The position numbers and the translations under genes were made by a program. Positions 11,690 to 23,388 of a stretch of DNA of 64,000 nt are shown here, in pieces. The stretch spans positions 10,744,001 to 10,808,000 of the forward strand of contig NC_068922.1 in the NCBI RefSeq assembly GCF_023091745.1, given 5' to 3'. Source of the stretch: Budorcas taxicolor (taxonomy: Eukaryota > Chordata > Mammalia > Artiodactyla > Bovidae). Positions within the stretch are counted from its first letter, which is position 1. Every line of letters begins with the position of its first letter. The notes under the pieces were generated by a model, which saw only the letters and a program-made list of their open reading frames with translations, did no database searches and had not been told where the DNA came from.

Positions 11690-13254
11690 CTGGGGTATGC
11701 CCATGAAATCCATGACACTATGCTTGAAGTTATATAACTGAAATTAATTTTTTCATTTTAGAAGTTTTGATTTCTAAATTATCATAGGGTTCAAGACTCA
11801 AAAAAATTTACAGCATTGAATCATAGAAGCAAAAGCTGCTACACTTAAGAATTTTATCTGCATAGCATCTTGCTTGTTAGGTGGGCCTCATGGGACTGGC
11901 ATCTTCTTAATATTTTTCCAGTCTTGAAGGGAATGGCAGTCCTGTGATGTTACGTAGTGGACTTCAAGGGGAGGTCTGAATGCGTCGTACAGATGCACAA
12001 CTTATACATAATGCTGAACAGCAAAGAAGTTCAGGTTTTCCCCCACAATTTGCCGAAAGTGAAAGTGAAAGTAGCTCAGTAGTGTCCGACTCTTTGCGAC
12101 CCCAGGGACTATACAGTCTATAGTATTCTCCAGGCCAGAATACTGGAGTGGGTAACCCTTCCCTTCTCCAGGGGATCTTCCCAACCCAGGGATCAAACCC
12201 AGGTCTCCCACGCTGCAGCTGAGCCACCAGGAAAGCCCAGTCGTTAAATCTACAAAGGCAAACTACTGCTTCCAAACTGTAAGGAATCACATGACAGTAT
12301 CTGACAGTATCATACTGACAGGAAACTGACAGTATCAAAGCCTATCTCAGATGCCACCTATTCTGGGGACAGGGTCTTATTCTCATGATTGTGAAAGACA
12401 TATCTTATTATTAATGAAGTAGTACATATCAGAGGTGCTAGTCATCATTTATGGGTTTTTCTCTTTCCTAAATATAAGACTATTTCCAAAAAGACTAAAA
12501 CAGAATGACTGAAGTGAAATAAAAAGAAATGGTTGCACAAAATGATTTCCTCCCTGAATCAAGGGGTTGGGGTGGTTTTAGGAAGTTTCAGCCTACATAA
12601 TCCCAACAACCGAGGAAAGTTAAACCTGATTTGAGACTCAACAATAATGCCTCAATTTGTTTAATGCTTGTTGTGAAAATAATTTCACTCTACATAAATT
12701 TCCTAATGAAATCACTGCCTGGGGAGAAAAAGATGATACAAGCAAATTGTCACACATTTTGTGGTTCTATATAACATAAATAAGCCAAAATTTATCCACC
12801 AGTTTTATGATGCATTTTCCTTTAAACATGGCTCCATCTCAAAATTACTGCAGCAAGATACTGAAAACTCTAATGAGAAACATAAAACATGTGCAGATAA
12901 GCTACAAAAATGCTTCCGCATTCAGAGTCACCAAGAGGTGCCTCAGTTAGCCTTATAATTTAGATATCTTGACACAGTTTTATTCCCAACTGTTGGTGGT
13001 AAATTTTCTGCTCCCCTTAAAATAAGAAGTTTCATCATCAGTAGCTACATTAAGCTTAGCTAGTGTTATAGTGTTGCTTCTGGGCTTAGTTCAATAAAAA
13101 ATCCTCTTTCACAGGAAAGTAAATCACGTTGCCTAACTGAAATTTGAGATACTGGACTCAGCAGAGCTCAGAGCAAATCCATTTGTTCTGCTGGGATTTT
13201 TTTAAACACAAGTTTTTCGGAAATAACACTCAAAGACATAGAAAACTAACATGG
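11690..13254. other. intergenic, nothing recognised apart from one Bov-tA
   Basis: Outside the SINE at 12056-12239 only short AT-rich frames occur. A small direct repeat of CTGACAGTAT lies near 12300-12335. Confidence 0.5.
12056..12239 (-). mobile_element. Bov-tA SINE
   Basis: Reverse copy; the SINE 3' end lies at the left, preceded by GTGAAAGTGAAAGT, and the head GGGCTTTCCTGGTGGCTCAG lies at 12239. Confidence 0.93.
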
Positions 13255-13515
13255 TTATCCAAGGCAGGGAGAGGGACAAATTAGGGGTTTGGGATTAACA
13301 GATACACACTACTATAGAAAAAGATAAACAACAAGGACCTGCTCTATAGCAAGGGGAACTATATTCAAGAGCTTGTAGTAACCTGTAATGGAAAAGAATA
13401 TTAAAAAGATATATGTGTGTGTATATATATATATATTATATATACATATGACTCATTTTGCTGTACACCTGAAACTAACAAAACGTTGTAAATCAACTCT
13501 TCTTCAAATTTTTAA
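13255..13515 (+). mobile_element. ruminant L1 3' UTR
   Basis: ATAAACAACAAGGACCTGCT, GGGGAACTATATTCAAGAGC and TTTTGCTGTACACCTGAAAC are standard ruminant L1 3' end blocks. An AT/GT-rich run at 13412-13447 interrupts them. Confidence 0.88.
13412..13447. repeat. TG/TA microsatellite
   Basis: Mixed TGTG and TATA run inside the L1 3' UTR. Confidence 0.85.
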
Positions 13516-14054
13516 AGTGACTTTTTAACATCTGAGCCTCTCAGCAAGTGAATTTTGCTATAACGGAGTGATGGTTGTTTTACAGTACAATTTTGGGTGT
13601 TGTAATGCTCTTAATATAGTTACGTAGCCAGGTGGTGCAGTGCTTCTCACAAAACCAGTAAAGCTCCTATCTCCCCGTCTTTTTTTCCCCGGTCCTACTT
13701 TCAATGACTGTTTTCTCCAAATCACTAAGGAAACCACCGCAGACCATTAAAAGGCTATTGAAAAGCCCAGAGCAACTGCCCAGGGACAGGAAAATGAACT
13801 GGCTCTCTTAGAACTTGGGAAAGAGCCTGCAGATCACTGCCACTGAGTTGACCTTAGAAGATTTTCTTCTCACAGTATAATGTATAGAAGCCATTGTTCA
13901 GTGGTTAACGGAACACCACAGGCCTCTGTCTTTAGGTCTTGTCATGATCTGTGTGAGGAATGGAAAAGAATTTCCAGACAACAGGTGGAATCTAGAGCTG
14001 GGATGCTGTTAGAGCTGCAAGCTGGATCCAGGGAGAGCCGAAGCCTTTCAAGGG
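13516..14054. other. intergenic, nothing recognised
   Basis: No gene or named repeat seen. Confidence 0.5.
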
Positions 14055-14068
14055 CTGTGTGTGTGTGT

Positions 14069-14281
14069 TAAGTCACTTCAGTTGTGTCCAACTCTTTGCG
14101 ATCCTATGTACTGTAGCCGTCCGGTTCCTCTGTCCATGGGAATCTCCAGGCAAGAATACTGGAGTGGATTGCTGTGCCCTCCTCCAGGGGATCTTCCCAA
14201 CCCAGGTAATCAAACCTACATCTCTTATGTCTCCTGCACTGGCAGGCGGATTCTTTACCACTGGTGCCAACTGGGAAGCCC
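14069..14281 (-). mobile_element. Bov-tA SINE
   Basis: Reverse copy with head at 14281 and a short (GT)n run at its 3' edge (14056-14068). Confidence 0.92.
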
Positions 14282-14353
14282 AAGGTGGCTATAGCCTCAT
14301 GACAGAAAATTCCTGCTGGAAAGGTGATTGGTTAGGATGATATACGGTGGGTA

Positions 14354-14652
14354 AGGAGATCCAACCAGTCCATTCTGAAGGAGATCAGCCCTGGGATTTC
14401 TTTGGAAGGAATGATGCTAAAGCTGAAACTCCAGTACTTTGGCTACCTCATGAGAAGACTTGACTCATTGGAAAAGACTCTGATCTGGGAGGGATTGGGG
14501 GCAGGAGGAGAAGGGGACAGCAGAGGATGAGATGGCTGGATGGCATCACTGACTCGAGGGACATGTGAGTGAACTCCGGGAGATGGTGATGAATAGGGAG
14601 GCCTGGCGTGCTGTGATTCATGGGGTCGCAAAGAGTCTGAACTGAACTGAAT
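14354..14652 (+). mobile_element. BovB LINE 3' fragment
   Basis: The last ~300 bp of BovB, ending in the AACTGAACTGAAT tail. It lies about 70 bp after a reverse Bov-tA SINE. Confidence 0.88.
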
Positions 14653-15589
14653 AGGGTTGGTGTTTTACCTTATATGGGGGTCAGGGAAGTGGCCAGTTTA
14701 GATCTGGAGGTTCACTGCAACAGTTGCTAGGGGGCTTGTTCAGTTCCAGAGATTTTCGTCCTGTGACCCTGGTTTAGGACTCTCACACTTATGACTTTGG
14801 TATAGGGCTCCACAGGTCTCTGCATTTCCTGTGGTATTTTCTGCCCTGGTAGAGTGTCTTTGCAAAGCCTTATCTTACTCTTTTTCAAGTTATAATGAGC
14901 TCTTAGCCAGAACCACTTACATAATAAAGTTTCACCGTCCTCATTATCATCAAACAGAATTAATTAATTGCTCAGATGCCAAAATTAATGTGCAGGACAA
15001 CTTGTCTTTTGCTATTCAGAAGTGGGTTTATTTAGTTTATATTCTCTTTTAATGAGTTAAGGATATTCTTTTTATTCTTCTCATAACTCCTTCACTGAGG
15101 ATATTACATTCTTTTAAATTTTTACATCTAAATAATAAAACAATGCTTTTCTGTGACTTTATAACATTATTTCCTACACTTGTTGCACATCTTCCTTTGT
15201 TCAGTGTTGCCTAATGAAACTTCATTCACTTATTCAATACATATCAGCCACTTTTCTAATTACTTAAGGTACTTGAGTGAAGGGGTTATGGAAACACCAG
15301 TCCATGTGCCCAACACGCAGTGAGTCACAACAATACCAAAATGATGGCGTTTGGAACAGAGAAAGGTTTATCGAGGGTCCCGAAAGGAGATGGGTGACTC
15401 ATGCCTTAAAAACTCCAAACTCCCTGGAACCTCTGAGCAAAGCCCCTTCCTAGGAAAGGTGAGGGAGGGGCGTGGTTAGTTGCTGCAAATTTTTTAGTGT
15501 CAGAGCCTTTGTTCGTTGTTGTTTTTGAAAGAACCATTTTTTTGTCTTTATTGAATTTGTTACAATATTATTTCTGTTTTATGTTTTGG
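14653..15589. other. intergenic, nothing recognised
   Basis: AT-rich, no feature recognised. Confidence 0.5.
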
Positions 15590-15913
15590 TTTTTTGACCA
15601 GGAGGCATGTGGGATTTTAGCTCCCTGACCAGGGGTTCAACCCCTACCTTCTGCATAGAGAGTGAAGTTGCTCAGTCATGTCCAACTCTTTTCGACCCCA
15701 TGGACTGTAGCCCACCAGGCTCCTCTGTCCATGGAATTTTCCAAGCAAGAGTACTGGAGTGGGCTGCCATTTCCTTCTCCAGGGGATCTTCCCAATCCAG
15801 GGATAGAACCCAGGTCTCCTGTACTGCAGACAGATGCTTTACTGTCTGAGCCACCAGGGAAACCTCAGGATAGAGAGGCAAAATCTTAAGCACTAGACTG
15901 CCAAGGAAGTCCC
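15590..15913 (-). mobile_element. CHR-type SINE split by Bov-tA
   Basis: Left half 15590-15654 (CTCCCTGACCAGGGGTTCAA) and right half 15878-15913 (CTAGACTGCCAAGGAAGTCCC) are one reverse CHR SINE interrupted by the Bov-tA at 15663-15869. Confidence 0.85.
15663..15869 (-). mobile_element. Bov-tA SINE inserted into an older CHR SINE
   Basis: Reverse Bov-tA flanked by ATAGAGAG at 15655-15662 and 15870-15877, an 8-bp target duplication. Both flanks are halves of one CHR-type SINE. Confidence 0.92.
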
Positions 15914-16740
15914 AGAGCCTTTGTTCTTGAGGTCAGCTCGTAGTCAGGTAAGGAGGTCCCTACAAACCGCCACCAAACAAATGTTATTCTCTGTTCTGAC
16001 AAGAAAGGGACAGGTCCCACGTCACCCTCCAAGGTCCAGTTTCTCCCTAAGAGGAGGCAGAGCTCATTGGTGGCTCCCTCAGGGCCTGGACCACAGACCC
16101 TGCTCAGCTATCATCACTGAGGGACCCAGGGACCCAGGACCCCACTGGCCCTGCAAGCTCCTCAGGCTGCTGTACAGCGGGGGGCAAGTCCCACAGACTG
16201 TGTCCTATGCAGATGGCTGCTGCCATTAGGTCACAGAGACGGGGACGGGGGAGAGGGTCACCACTGCCTCAAGGCCTGGTCCCCCAGGGGGCAGCCTTGG
16301 CGAGTGCTCTGGAGCTCTGAAGGACACAGCCCCAGCCTGTTCCCTGGGCCCCCCAGCTCCCCGCCAGCTCACCCGCTGGCCCGAGGCCAGGTAAGCCACA
16401 GGGCTCCAGGTAGAAGGCTGAAATTTGCCTCTCACCTCGCTCTTCTCCTGACAACCACCACTTGGTCCACGGGTTGGCTGAATAGGCCCACTGACGGTTG
16501 CTCATTGACAGTTGGTTGCTTGTGGGAGGGGCCTGCTGCAGCGCCAACCAATGGCTGAGCAGGACCACTACCGGTTGCTTATTGACAGCTACTCGCTTGG
16601 GGGAAGGGCCCATTGTCACGCAGACCATGACTGCGCAACCGTTGGTGCTCTCACAGTAACCATTGTCTAGTAATGGGGTGCAGGGTAAGGTTGCCACAGC
16701 AACAGCCAGGCAGAGGTGCTGCTTAGGGCCCTAGGCTCTA
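15914..16740. promoter_or_regulatory. GC-rich island-like segment of unknown nature
   Basis: An 0.8-kb G+C-rich stretch in AT-rich surroundings. It has a CTCF-like site CCCCCAGGGGGCAGC at 16281-16295, a CCAAT box near 16546, a 77-bp tandem duplication (16491 and 16568) and CTACAAAAGC near 16742. The layout is that of an LTR U3 or a small CpG-type promoter. The open frames (up to 142 codons) match no protein I know. Confidence 0.35.
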
Positions 16741-16814
16741 ACTACAAAAGCAGAGGAAAATCCCTACCCTCAAGAGACTTAAATTATTTTTAAGTTGTTG
16801 CACTTTTTGGTAAT

Positions 16815-17070
16815 GTTTAAATAATATTTATTTATGTAGCTGGGCCATCTCTTAGTTGTGGCACACAGGATCTCCGTTCTTCCTTGCTGCATGCAGGATC
16901 TTTTTTCCACACTTTTCAGTTGCAGCACGTAGGAACTTTAGTTGTGGTACTCGGTATATTTGAGTTGCAGCATGTGAAGTCTTAGTGGGATCTAGTTCCC
17001 TGACTAGGGATTGAAACTGCACCCCCTGAATTGGGAGCACAGACCACCTGGACCACCAGGGAAGTTCCCA
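16815..17070 (-). mobile_element. CHR-type SINE
   Basis: Reverse copy: TTTATTTATGTAGCTGGGCC tail side at the left, CTAGTTCCCTGACTAGGGAT box-B region, head GGAACTTCCCTGGTGGTCCA at 17070. Confidence 0.85.
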
Positions 17071-17174
17071 GGTGACGTTTTAAAATAAAAACTCCAGCTT
17101 ATGAAACAAATGTATTTGGCCTCTTTATCCATATATCTGAGTTACAGCCAGCATTTAGAAATAACACTCATGAA

Positions 17175-17305
17175 CTATTTATTTGGTGCCTGGCAATGTG
17201 CTTATCACTTTACATTTTGTTCACATAATAAAAAACTCCAGAAGGAGGTGCTGTCATGATCCCTAGTTTACAAATAGAACACTGAGGCTCTCAGAGATTA
17301 GTTAA
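17175..17305 (+). mobile_element. MIR SINE
   Basis: GTGCCTGGCAATGTGCTTAT then ATGATCCCTAGTTTACAAAT and ACTGAGGCTCTCAGAGATTA. Confidence 0.72.
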
Positions 17306-17654
17306 GGAGAAGATAAAAGATTTGATTTTTCTTGGCTCTCAACAACCATTTCGTATTCTAGATGATGCTTTACACACATGCGATAAGTGGATGAATGAAC
17401 ACACATGTGTTTTGCTCATTCAGCTTGCCATTAAAAAACAACAACTCAAAAAAAAAAACCAAACCAACTTGACCCTAGAATAATCTACCCATTTTGTGGA
17501 GAGAAAAGATGGGAAGGGTGATAGGGAAATTAATTTTTTTTTCAGTAAGTTTAGGTAGATGACTTTTATCAGTGTTTGTTTATTACTGGAGGTGGTTGCC
17601 TTATTAGGTGAGAAACTGGGCAGAGATTATAAGGAGCTGCCCCTTGTAAAACTA
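17306..17654. other. intergenic, nothing recognised
   Basis: Contains an A-run near 17448-17458, possibly an old retroelement tail; no body identified. Confidence 0.45.
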
Positions 17655-17658
17655 ATCA

Positions 17659-18313
17659 TGTTACTGAAAGTGTGTGTGTGGTCCAGCTGCTCGCCACTCA
17701 AAAGCCAAAAAACAGGCCAGGTTGGTGGAAAGGAAAGTTTGCTTTGTTTCAGATGCTGGCAACAGAGGCTGATTCTCCCCACCCCACCCCACAGCAACCA
17801 GTGGGGTAAGCGCTTTTATAGACAGAACTGGGGAGGGGGGTTACATGCAGAAATAGCACAGGCATGTCTAACAGTCATCATCAAATTGGTCATCAGTGGT
17901 CTGACCAGCATCATCTTGGTTCTTTAGCTACAGTTAATCTTCAGTCCCAGGGTTGGTTTGTTCCCATTTTTTTCTGGCCAGTTCTCAGAATTGTGGCAAC
18001 TCATGTCCTGGGTACAGTCTAGTCATCATGTAGTTAACTTCTCCGCCTGGTGTTTTAGTATATTTAAGACAGCTCACAGGATGTGGCTCAGAATATTATC
18101 TACAGCCCTTGAGAAGGAACCACAGGTCTTTCACTATGCTTAATAACTACATTATTATTATTTAGTCTCCTTTGTTTTCCTGTGTTTCCACATTTCTCAC
18201 TTCTCTGATTAAATTTATCTTTTGACTAAAGTTTCCCACAGTCAAAAGGCAAGCAGAGGACATGGTGGAGCAGGCAGGGGGGAGGGGGGAACATAGAGTC
18301 CTGCTCTGTTTCA
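17659..18313 (-). mobile_element. LTR of the degenerate element (left end)
   Basis: The reverse strand begins TGAAACAGAGCAGGACTC at 18313 and has a TATA box about 490 bp in. It ends near the TGTGTGTG run at 17670. Confidence 0.55.
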
Positions 18314-19887
18314 AACCTCCTTTTCTCTGATACTCCTTAATAAGAGAAAAGAAAGGGAATAAACTTCCATGGTACTTGGACAAACATTTGAAAATTACTA
18401 GACATATTACAATGAGGATAATCATCAAAATGTACCTTTGTATTTTTCTCTGGTCATATTTTTCTCTTAGTGGTTAAAGCAGATGTACGATGTATATTTA
18501 ATAGGCCATAAACAGGCTGTTTTGGTTAGCCTAAAGTTTAATAAATCACGTATAGGCCAGGATGACTTGCCCATACCTCAAAATGTGAAAATTTCTTCCG
18601 TCCTTTTCCCCTTTTAATTGTAGCTCCTTTCATGGCAAGCACTGATAATCAATGCATTTTTCCAGCATCACCAGAGCGGCTCTTTGGCCTGCTCTGGGCC
18701 CGTCCACATCCCTTGGTGCAAGGGCTCCTTTTTGTTTATATACTTGCCTAGCTGTCCACGTTGGGGGAAAACTAAAAAGATACCATGTTAGATATCCTAT
18801 GTTAATAGGGAAATGCTCTATAGGCCACACATTTTATCTATACCCAACCGTCACACAAACATTGTACATGTGCTTTAAGCAGTAAACTTAACACCAGCAG
18901 TGCTACACATTGTGAGTAGTTACACTCTGTGACAACACACTGGACAACCTTTCCATCCTGAACATTAGGGTCTAAAGTAAGATTAGAAACAAAAACAATT
19001 ATTTTCCATTGGAAGTCTCTGTTACCTAAATGGATTAATATTCCCAGATAATTTTGCTTTCTTAACAGTTCAGCCTTGTATCAGTTTACTGTTAATAGCA
19101 AAATTCATATACCTAATTAAATTCAGTCTAATCTTAATCCTGACAACATACAAAATTCTTTTTTCAAAGTCCCTTTTTCATGAACCTTTTATTATTTTCT
19201 GGATCCAAACAAATTTGTCTTGTATTTCCTCATCCAGAAACAAACAACTGTAGAATAAAATTATTATCATCATCTTTCCTCAAGAAAAATAATTCCATTT
19301 TTATACCTTTTTTTTTGCCAACAACACATATCCTATTTGCTTTACACACTGAAATGTTTCTCTTATCATTTTATATATCACAATTTTTAAATCCTGAATA
19401 ATTTAACCAAAAAATCCAAGAAACAAGAGATTGAAATGTTACACCAGCATTTTCTGATTGGCAAACGAAGAACATATTCCGTAACCTCAAAAAAAATACA
19501 GTTTTTTCATAGCGAAATTTTTCTTCAGTGGTACAACACGCATTTGGTTTAATAAACCAAAATATCTTTAGTTTCCCTCTTAGTCTTACAAGAAGACCAA
19601 AGTAGGTAAATTTAGATTTATTTTGATTTGTAAATGCTTATAATTTTTTAAGGCCAATAAAATAGAGCTGCTTCACAAATTAACCTCAGCAATATTGTCC
19701 GAAGACAAAAACACATATTGAGACATACAGACAGAGGTCTCATTTTTTTTTATATTTCGTGAATTAGGCATTGCAATTAAACTCACCAGTTTATGGATAA
19801 TAGTCAGACTAGTCAAATTTACATTCTCAATTTTAAAAGGCTTCCCCTCCTTTTTTCCCATCTTGACTTGAGGTTTTACAATTAACC
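18314..19887 (-). other. AT-rich internal part of the LTR element
   Basis: 1.6 kb of AT-rich DNA with only short open frames on either strand. Its position between the LTR and the BovB suggests a decayed internal region; no protein domain is recognisable. Confidence 0.35.
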
Positions 19888-19897
19888 CAGGGCTAAG

Positions 19898-22580
19898 TTC
19901 AGTTCAGTTCAATCACACAGTCGTGTCTGACTCTTTGAAACCCCATGGACGGCGGCATGCCAGGCTTCCCTGTCCATCACCAACCCCCAGAGACCACTCA
20001 AACTAATGTCCATACTGTCGGTGATGCCATCCAACCATCTCATCCTCTGTTGTACCCTTCTCCTCCCGCCTTCAATCTCTCCCAGCATCAGGGTCTTTTC
20101 CAATGAGTCAGTTCCTTGCATCAGTTAGTCAAAGTATTGGAGTTTCAGCTTCAGCATCAGTCCTTCCAATGAACACCCAGGATTGATCTCCTTTAGGATG
20201 GACTGGTTGGATCTCCTTGCAGTCCAAGGGACTCTCAAGAGTCTTCTCCAACATCACAGTTCAAAAGCATCAATTCTTCAGTGCTCAGCTTTCTTTATAG
20301 TCCAACTCTCACAACCACACATGACTACTGGAAAAACCATAGCTTTGACTAGATGGACCTTTGTTGGTAAAGTAATGTCTCTACTTTTTAATATGCTGTC
20401 TAGGTTTGTCATAATTTTCCTTCCAAGGAGTTAGTGTCTTTTAATTTCATGGCTGCAGTCACCATCTGCAATGATTTTGGAGCCCCAAAAATAAAGTCTG
20501 TCACTTTCCACTGTTTCCCCATTTTTTGCCCTGAAGTGATAGGACTGGATGCCAGGGTCTTAGTTTTCTGAATGTTGAGTTTTAAGCCAGCTATTTCACT
20601 GTCCTCTTTCACTTTCATCAAGAGGCTCTTTAGTTATTTCCTTTCTGCCATAAGGGTGGTGTCATCTGCATATCTCAGGTTACTGATATTTCTCCCAGCA
20701 ATCTTGATTCCAGCTTGTGCTTCCTCCAGCCCAGCGTTTCTCATGATGTGCTCTGCATATAAGTTAAATAAGCAGGGTGACAATATACAGCCTTGACATA
20801 CTCTTTCTCCGATGTGGAACCAGTCTGTTGTTCCATGTCCAGTTCTAACTGTTGCTCCTTGATCTGCATACAGATTTCTCAGGAGGCAGCTCAGGTGGTC
20901 TGATATTCCCATCTCTTTAAGAATTTTCCACAGTTTGTTGTGATCCACACAGTCAAAGGCTTTGGCATAGTCAATAAAGCAGAAATAGATGCTTTTCTGG
21001 AACTCTCTTGCTTTTTGATGATCCAGCAGATGTTGGCATTTTGATTCCTTATCCTTCTGCCTTTCCTAAATCAGCTTGAACATCTGGAAGTTCATGGTTC
21101 ACGTACTGTTGAAGCCTGGCTTGGAGAATTTTGAGTGGTACTTTGCTAGCGTGTGAGATGAGTGCAATTGTGCGGTAGTTTGAGCATTCTTTGGCACTGC
21201 CTTTCTTAGGGATTGAAATGAAAACTGACCTTTTCCAGTCCTGTGGCCACTGCTGAGTTTCCAGATTTGCTGGCATATGGAGTGCAGCACTTCAACAGCA
21301 TCATCTTTTAGGATTTGAAATAGCTTAACTGGAATTCCATCACCTCCTCTAGCTTTGTTCGTAGTGATGCTTCCTAAGGCCCACTTGTCTTCACATTCCA
21401 GGACGTCTGGCTCTAGGTGAGTGATCATATCATCATAATTATCTGAGTCATGAAGATCTTTTTTGTACAGTTCTGTGTAGTCTTGCCACTTCTTAATATC
21501 TTCTACTTCTGTTAGGTCCATATCATTCCTTTCCTTTATAGTGCTCATCTTTGCATGTAATATTCCTGTGGTATCTCTAATTTTCTCGAAGAGCTCTCTA
21601 GTCTTTCCCATTCTATTGTTTTCTTCTAATTCTTTGCATTGATCGCTGAGGAAGGCTTTCTTATCTCTCCTTGCTATTCTTTGAAACTCTGCATTCAAAT
21701 GGGTATCTCTTTTCTTTTCTCCTCTGCCTTTCACTTCTTTTCTTTTTACAGCTATTTGTGAGGCCTCCTCAACCATTTTGCGTTTTTGCATTTCTTTTTC
21801 TTGGGGATGGTCTTGATCCCTACCTCCTGTACAATGTCATGAACTTCCGTCCACAGTTCTTCAGGCACTCTATCAGATCTAATGCCTTGAATCTATTTCT
21901 CACTTCACTGTACAATCATAAGGGATTTGATTTAGGTCATACCTGAATGATCTGGTGGTTTTCCTTACTTTCTTCAATTTAAGTCTGAATTTGGCAGTAA
22001 GGAGTTCATGATCTGAGCCACAGTCAGCTCCTGTTTTTGTTTTTGCTGACTGTATAGAGCTTGTCCATCTTTGGCTGGAAAGAATATAATCAATCTGATT
22101 TCAGTGTTGACCATCTGGTGATGTCCATGTGTAGTCTTCTCGTGTTGTTGGAAGAGGGTGTTTGCTGTGACCAGTGCATTCTCTTGGCAAAGCTCTGTTA
22201 GCCTTTGCCCCGCTTCATTCTGTACTCCAAGGCCAAATTTGCCTATTACTTCAGGTAGCTCTTTACTTCCTACTTTTGCATTCCAGTCCCCTATAATGAA
22301 GAGGACATCTTTTTTGGGTGTTAGTTCTAGAAGGTCTTGTAATTCTTCACAGAACCATTCAACTTCAGCTTCTTCAGCATTTCTAATTGGGGCATAGACT
22401 TGGATTACTGTGATATTTAATGGTTTGCCTTGGAAATGAACAGAGATCATTCTGTCATTTTTTAGATTGCATCCAAATACTGCCTTTTGGACTCTTACTG
22501 ACTATAATGGCCACTCCATTTCTTCTAAGGGATTCTTGCCCACAATAGTAGATATAATGGCTGAAGATCCAGGCAAAGTA
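19898..22580 (-). mobile_element. BovB LINE, 2.7 kb, 5'-truncated, inserted in an LTR element
   Basis: On the reverse strand the order is endonuclease remnant (YIYYCGQESLRRNGVAI near 22.5 kb, then NITVIQVYAPIRN and LFIIGDWNAKVGS), reverse transcriptase (NLRYADDTTLMAE near 20.65 kb) and the 3' tail at 19.9 kb. The frame is broken by several indels. It is flanked by CAGGGCTAAG (19888-19897) and CAGGGCTGAAG (22581-22591), an imperfect target-site duplication. Confidence 0.93.
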
Positions 22581-23024
22581 CAGGGCTGAAGATCCAGGCA
22601 AAGTGGACTTTGTTTGTATTTCAAGGACATGATAAGCATTAACTTCAAAGTTTCTCCTATTCATATTTTAATTTCTCAGGGTCTAAAAAAACTTTTTATC
22701 AAGCTAGCTTTCCCTAACTGCATATGCCAAAAGAACTGATTTTTTTTGAATTTCAAGAGTTTTATCTTAACCAATTTTCTCGAGAGTCTAAAGAATACTG
22801 CTGCCATACATTGTCCAAAAAAAATCATCTTTCTTTTTTGTAGCCATAATTTCATAGCTAAAATTTTTCTTAATGAATTGAACCTAAACGTCCCATTTTA
22901 CATAAAGCAACAAGAGTACCAATCATACAAGTGGAATATACACTCACAGACCAAACAACAGGTGTATCATAAGCCCTCTCTGAGGGTCACTGGTACGGAG
23001 TCCCAAACGAACACTTGCCCGACA

Positions 23025-23388
23025 CAGATGGTCCTCACTGGTAGCCTGATCTCAGAACCAACTGGCAAAATACCCAAATGACACTCACTGCTCACATACG
23101 GTGCTCAGCAGTAGAGAGAAGTCAAAACAAATTGGCAAGAATGCCCAACTGGCACCTCATGCTCACAAATGGTCCTCAGTGGCAGACAGACATCATTCAG
23201 AACCAATTGGCAAAAGTGCCAAAATAGCAGTCAGTGTTCACAAATAGTCCTCAACATCAGACACACATCAGAACCAACTGGCAAGAATTCTCAAATAGCA
23301 CTGGCACTTATGAACACTCATCAATGGCAGATAGACATTAGAACCAGTTGGCAAGAATGCCCAAACATTGCTAGAACTCACAGATGGG
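23025..23388. repeat. ~70-bp tandem array, about five diverged copies
   Basis: Units begin near 23025, 23093, 23162, 23237 and 23308 and share CTCACAAATGGTCCTCA..GGCAGACAGACATCAGAACC then TTGGCAAGAATGCCCAA. Unit lengths are about 68-75 bp. The third unit has a perfect TTGGCA-N4-TGCCAA palindrome. Confidence 0.8.

Noticed and set aside
16269..16697. A 142-codon reverse frame in the GC-rich segment
   Set aside because: No signal of a known domain, no splice context, and the tandem duplication explains part of its length.
23025..23388. Regular spaced repeats resembling a CRISPR array
   Set aside because: Whole ~70-bp units are repeated with divergence; there is no constant repeat plus unique spacer, and the genome is mammalian.
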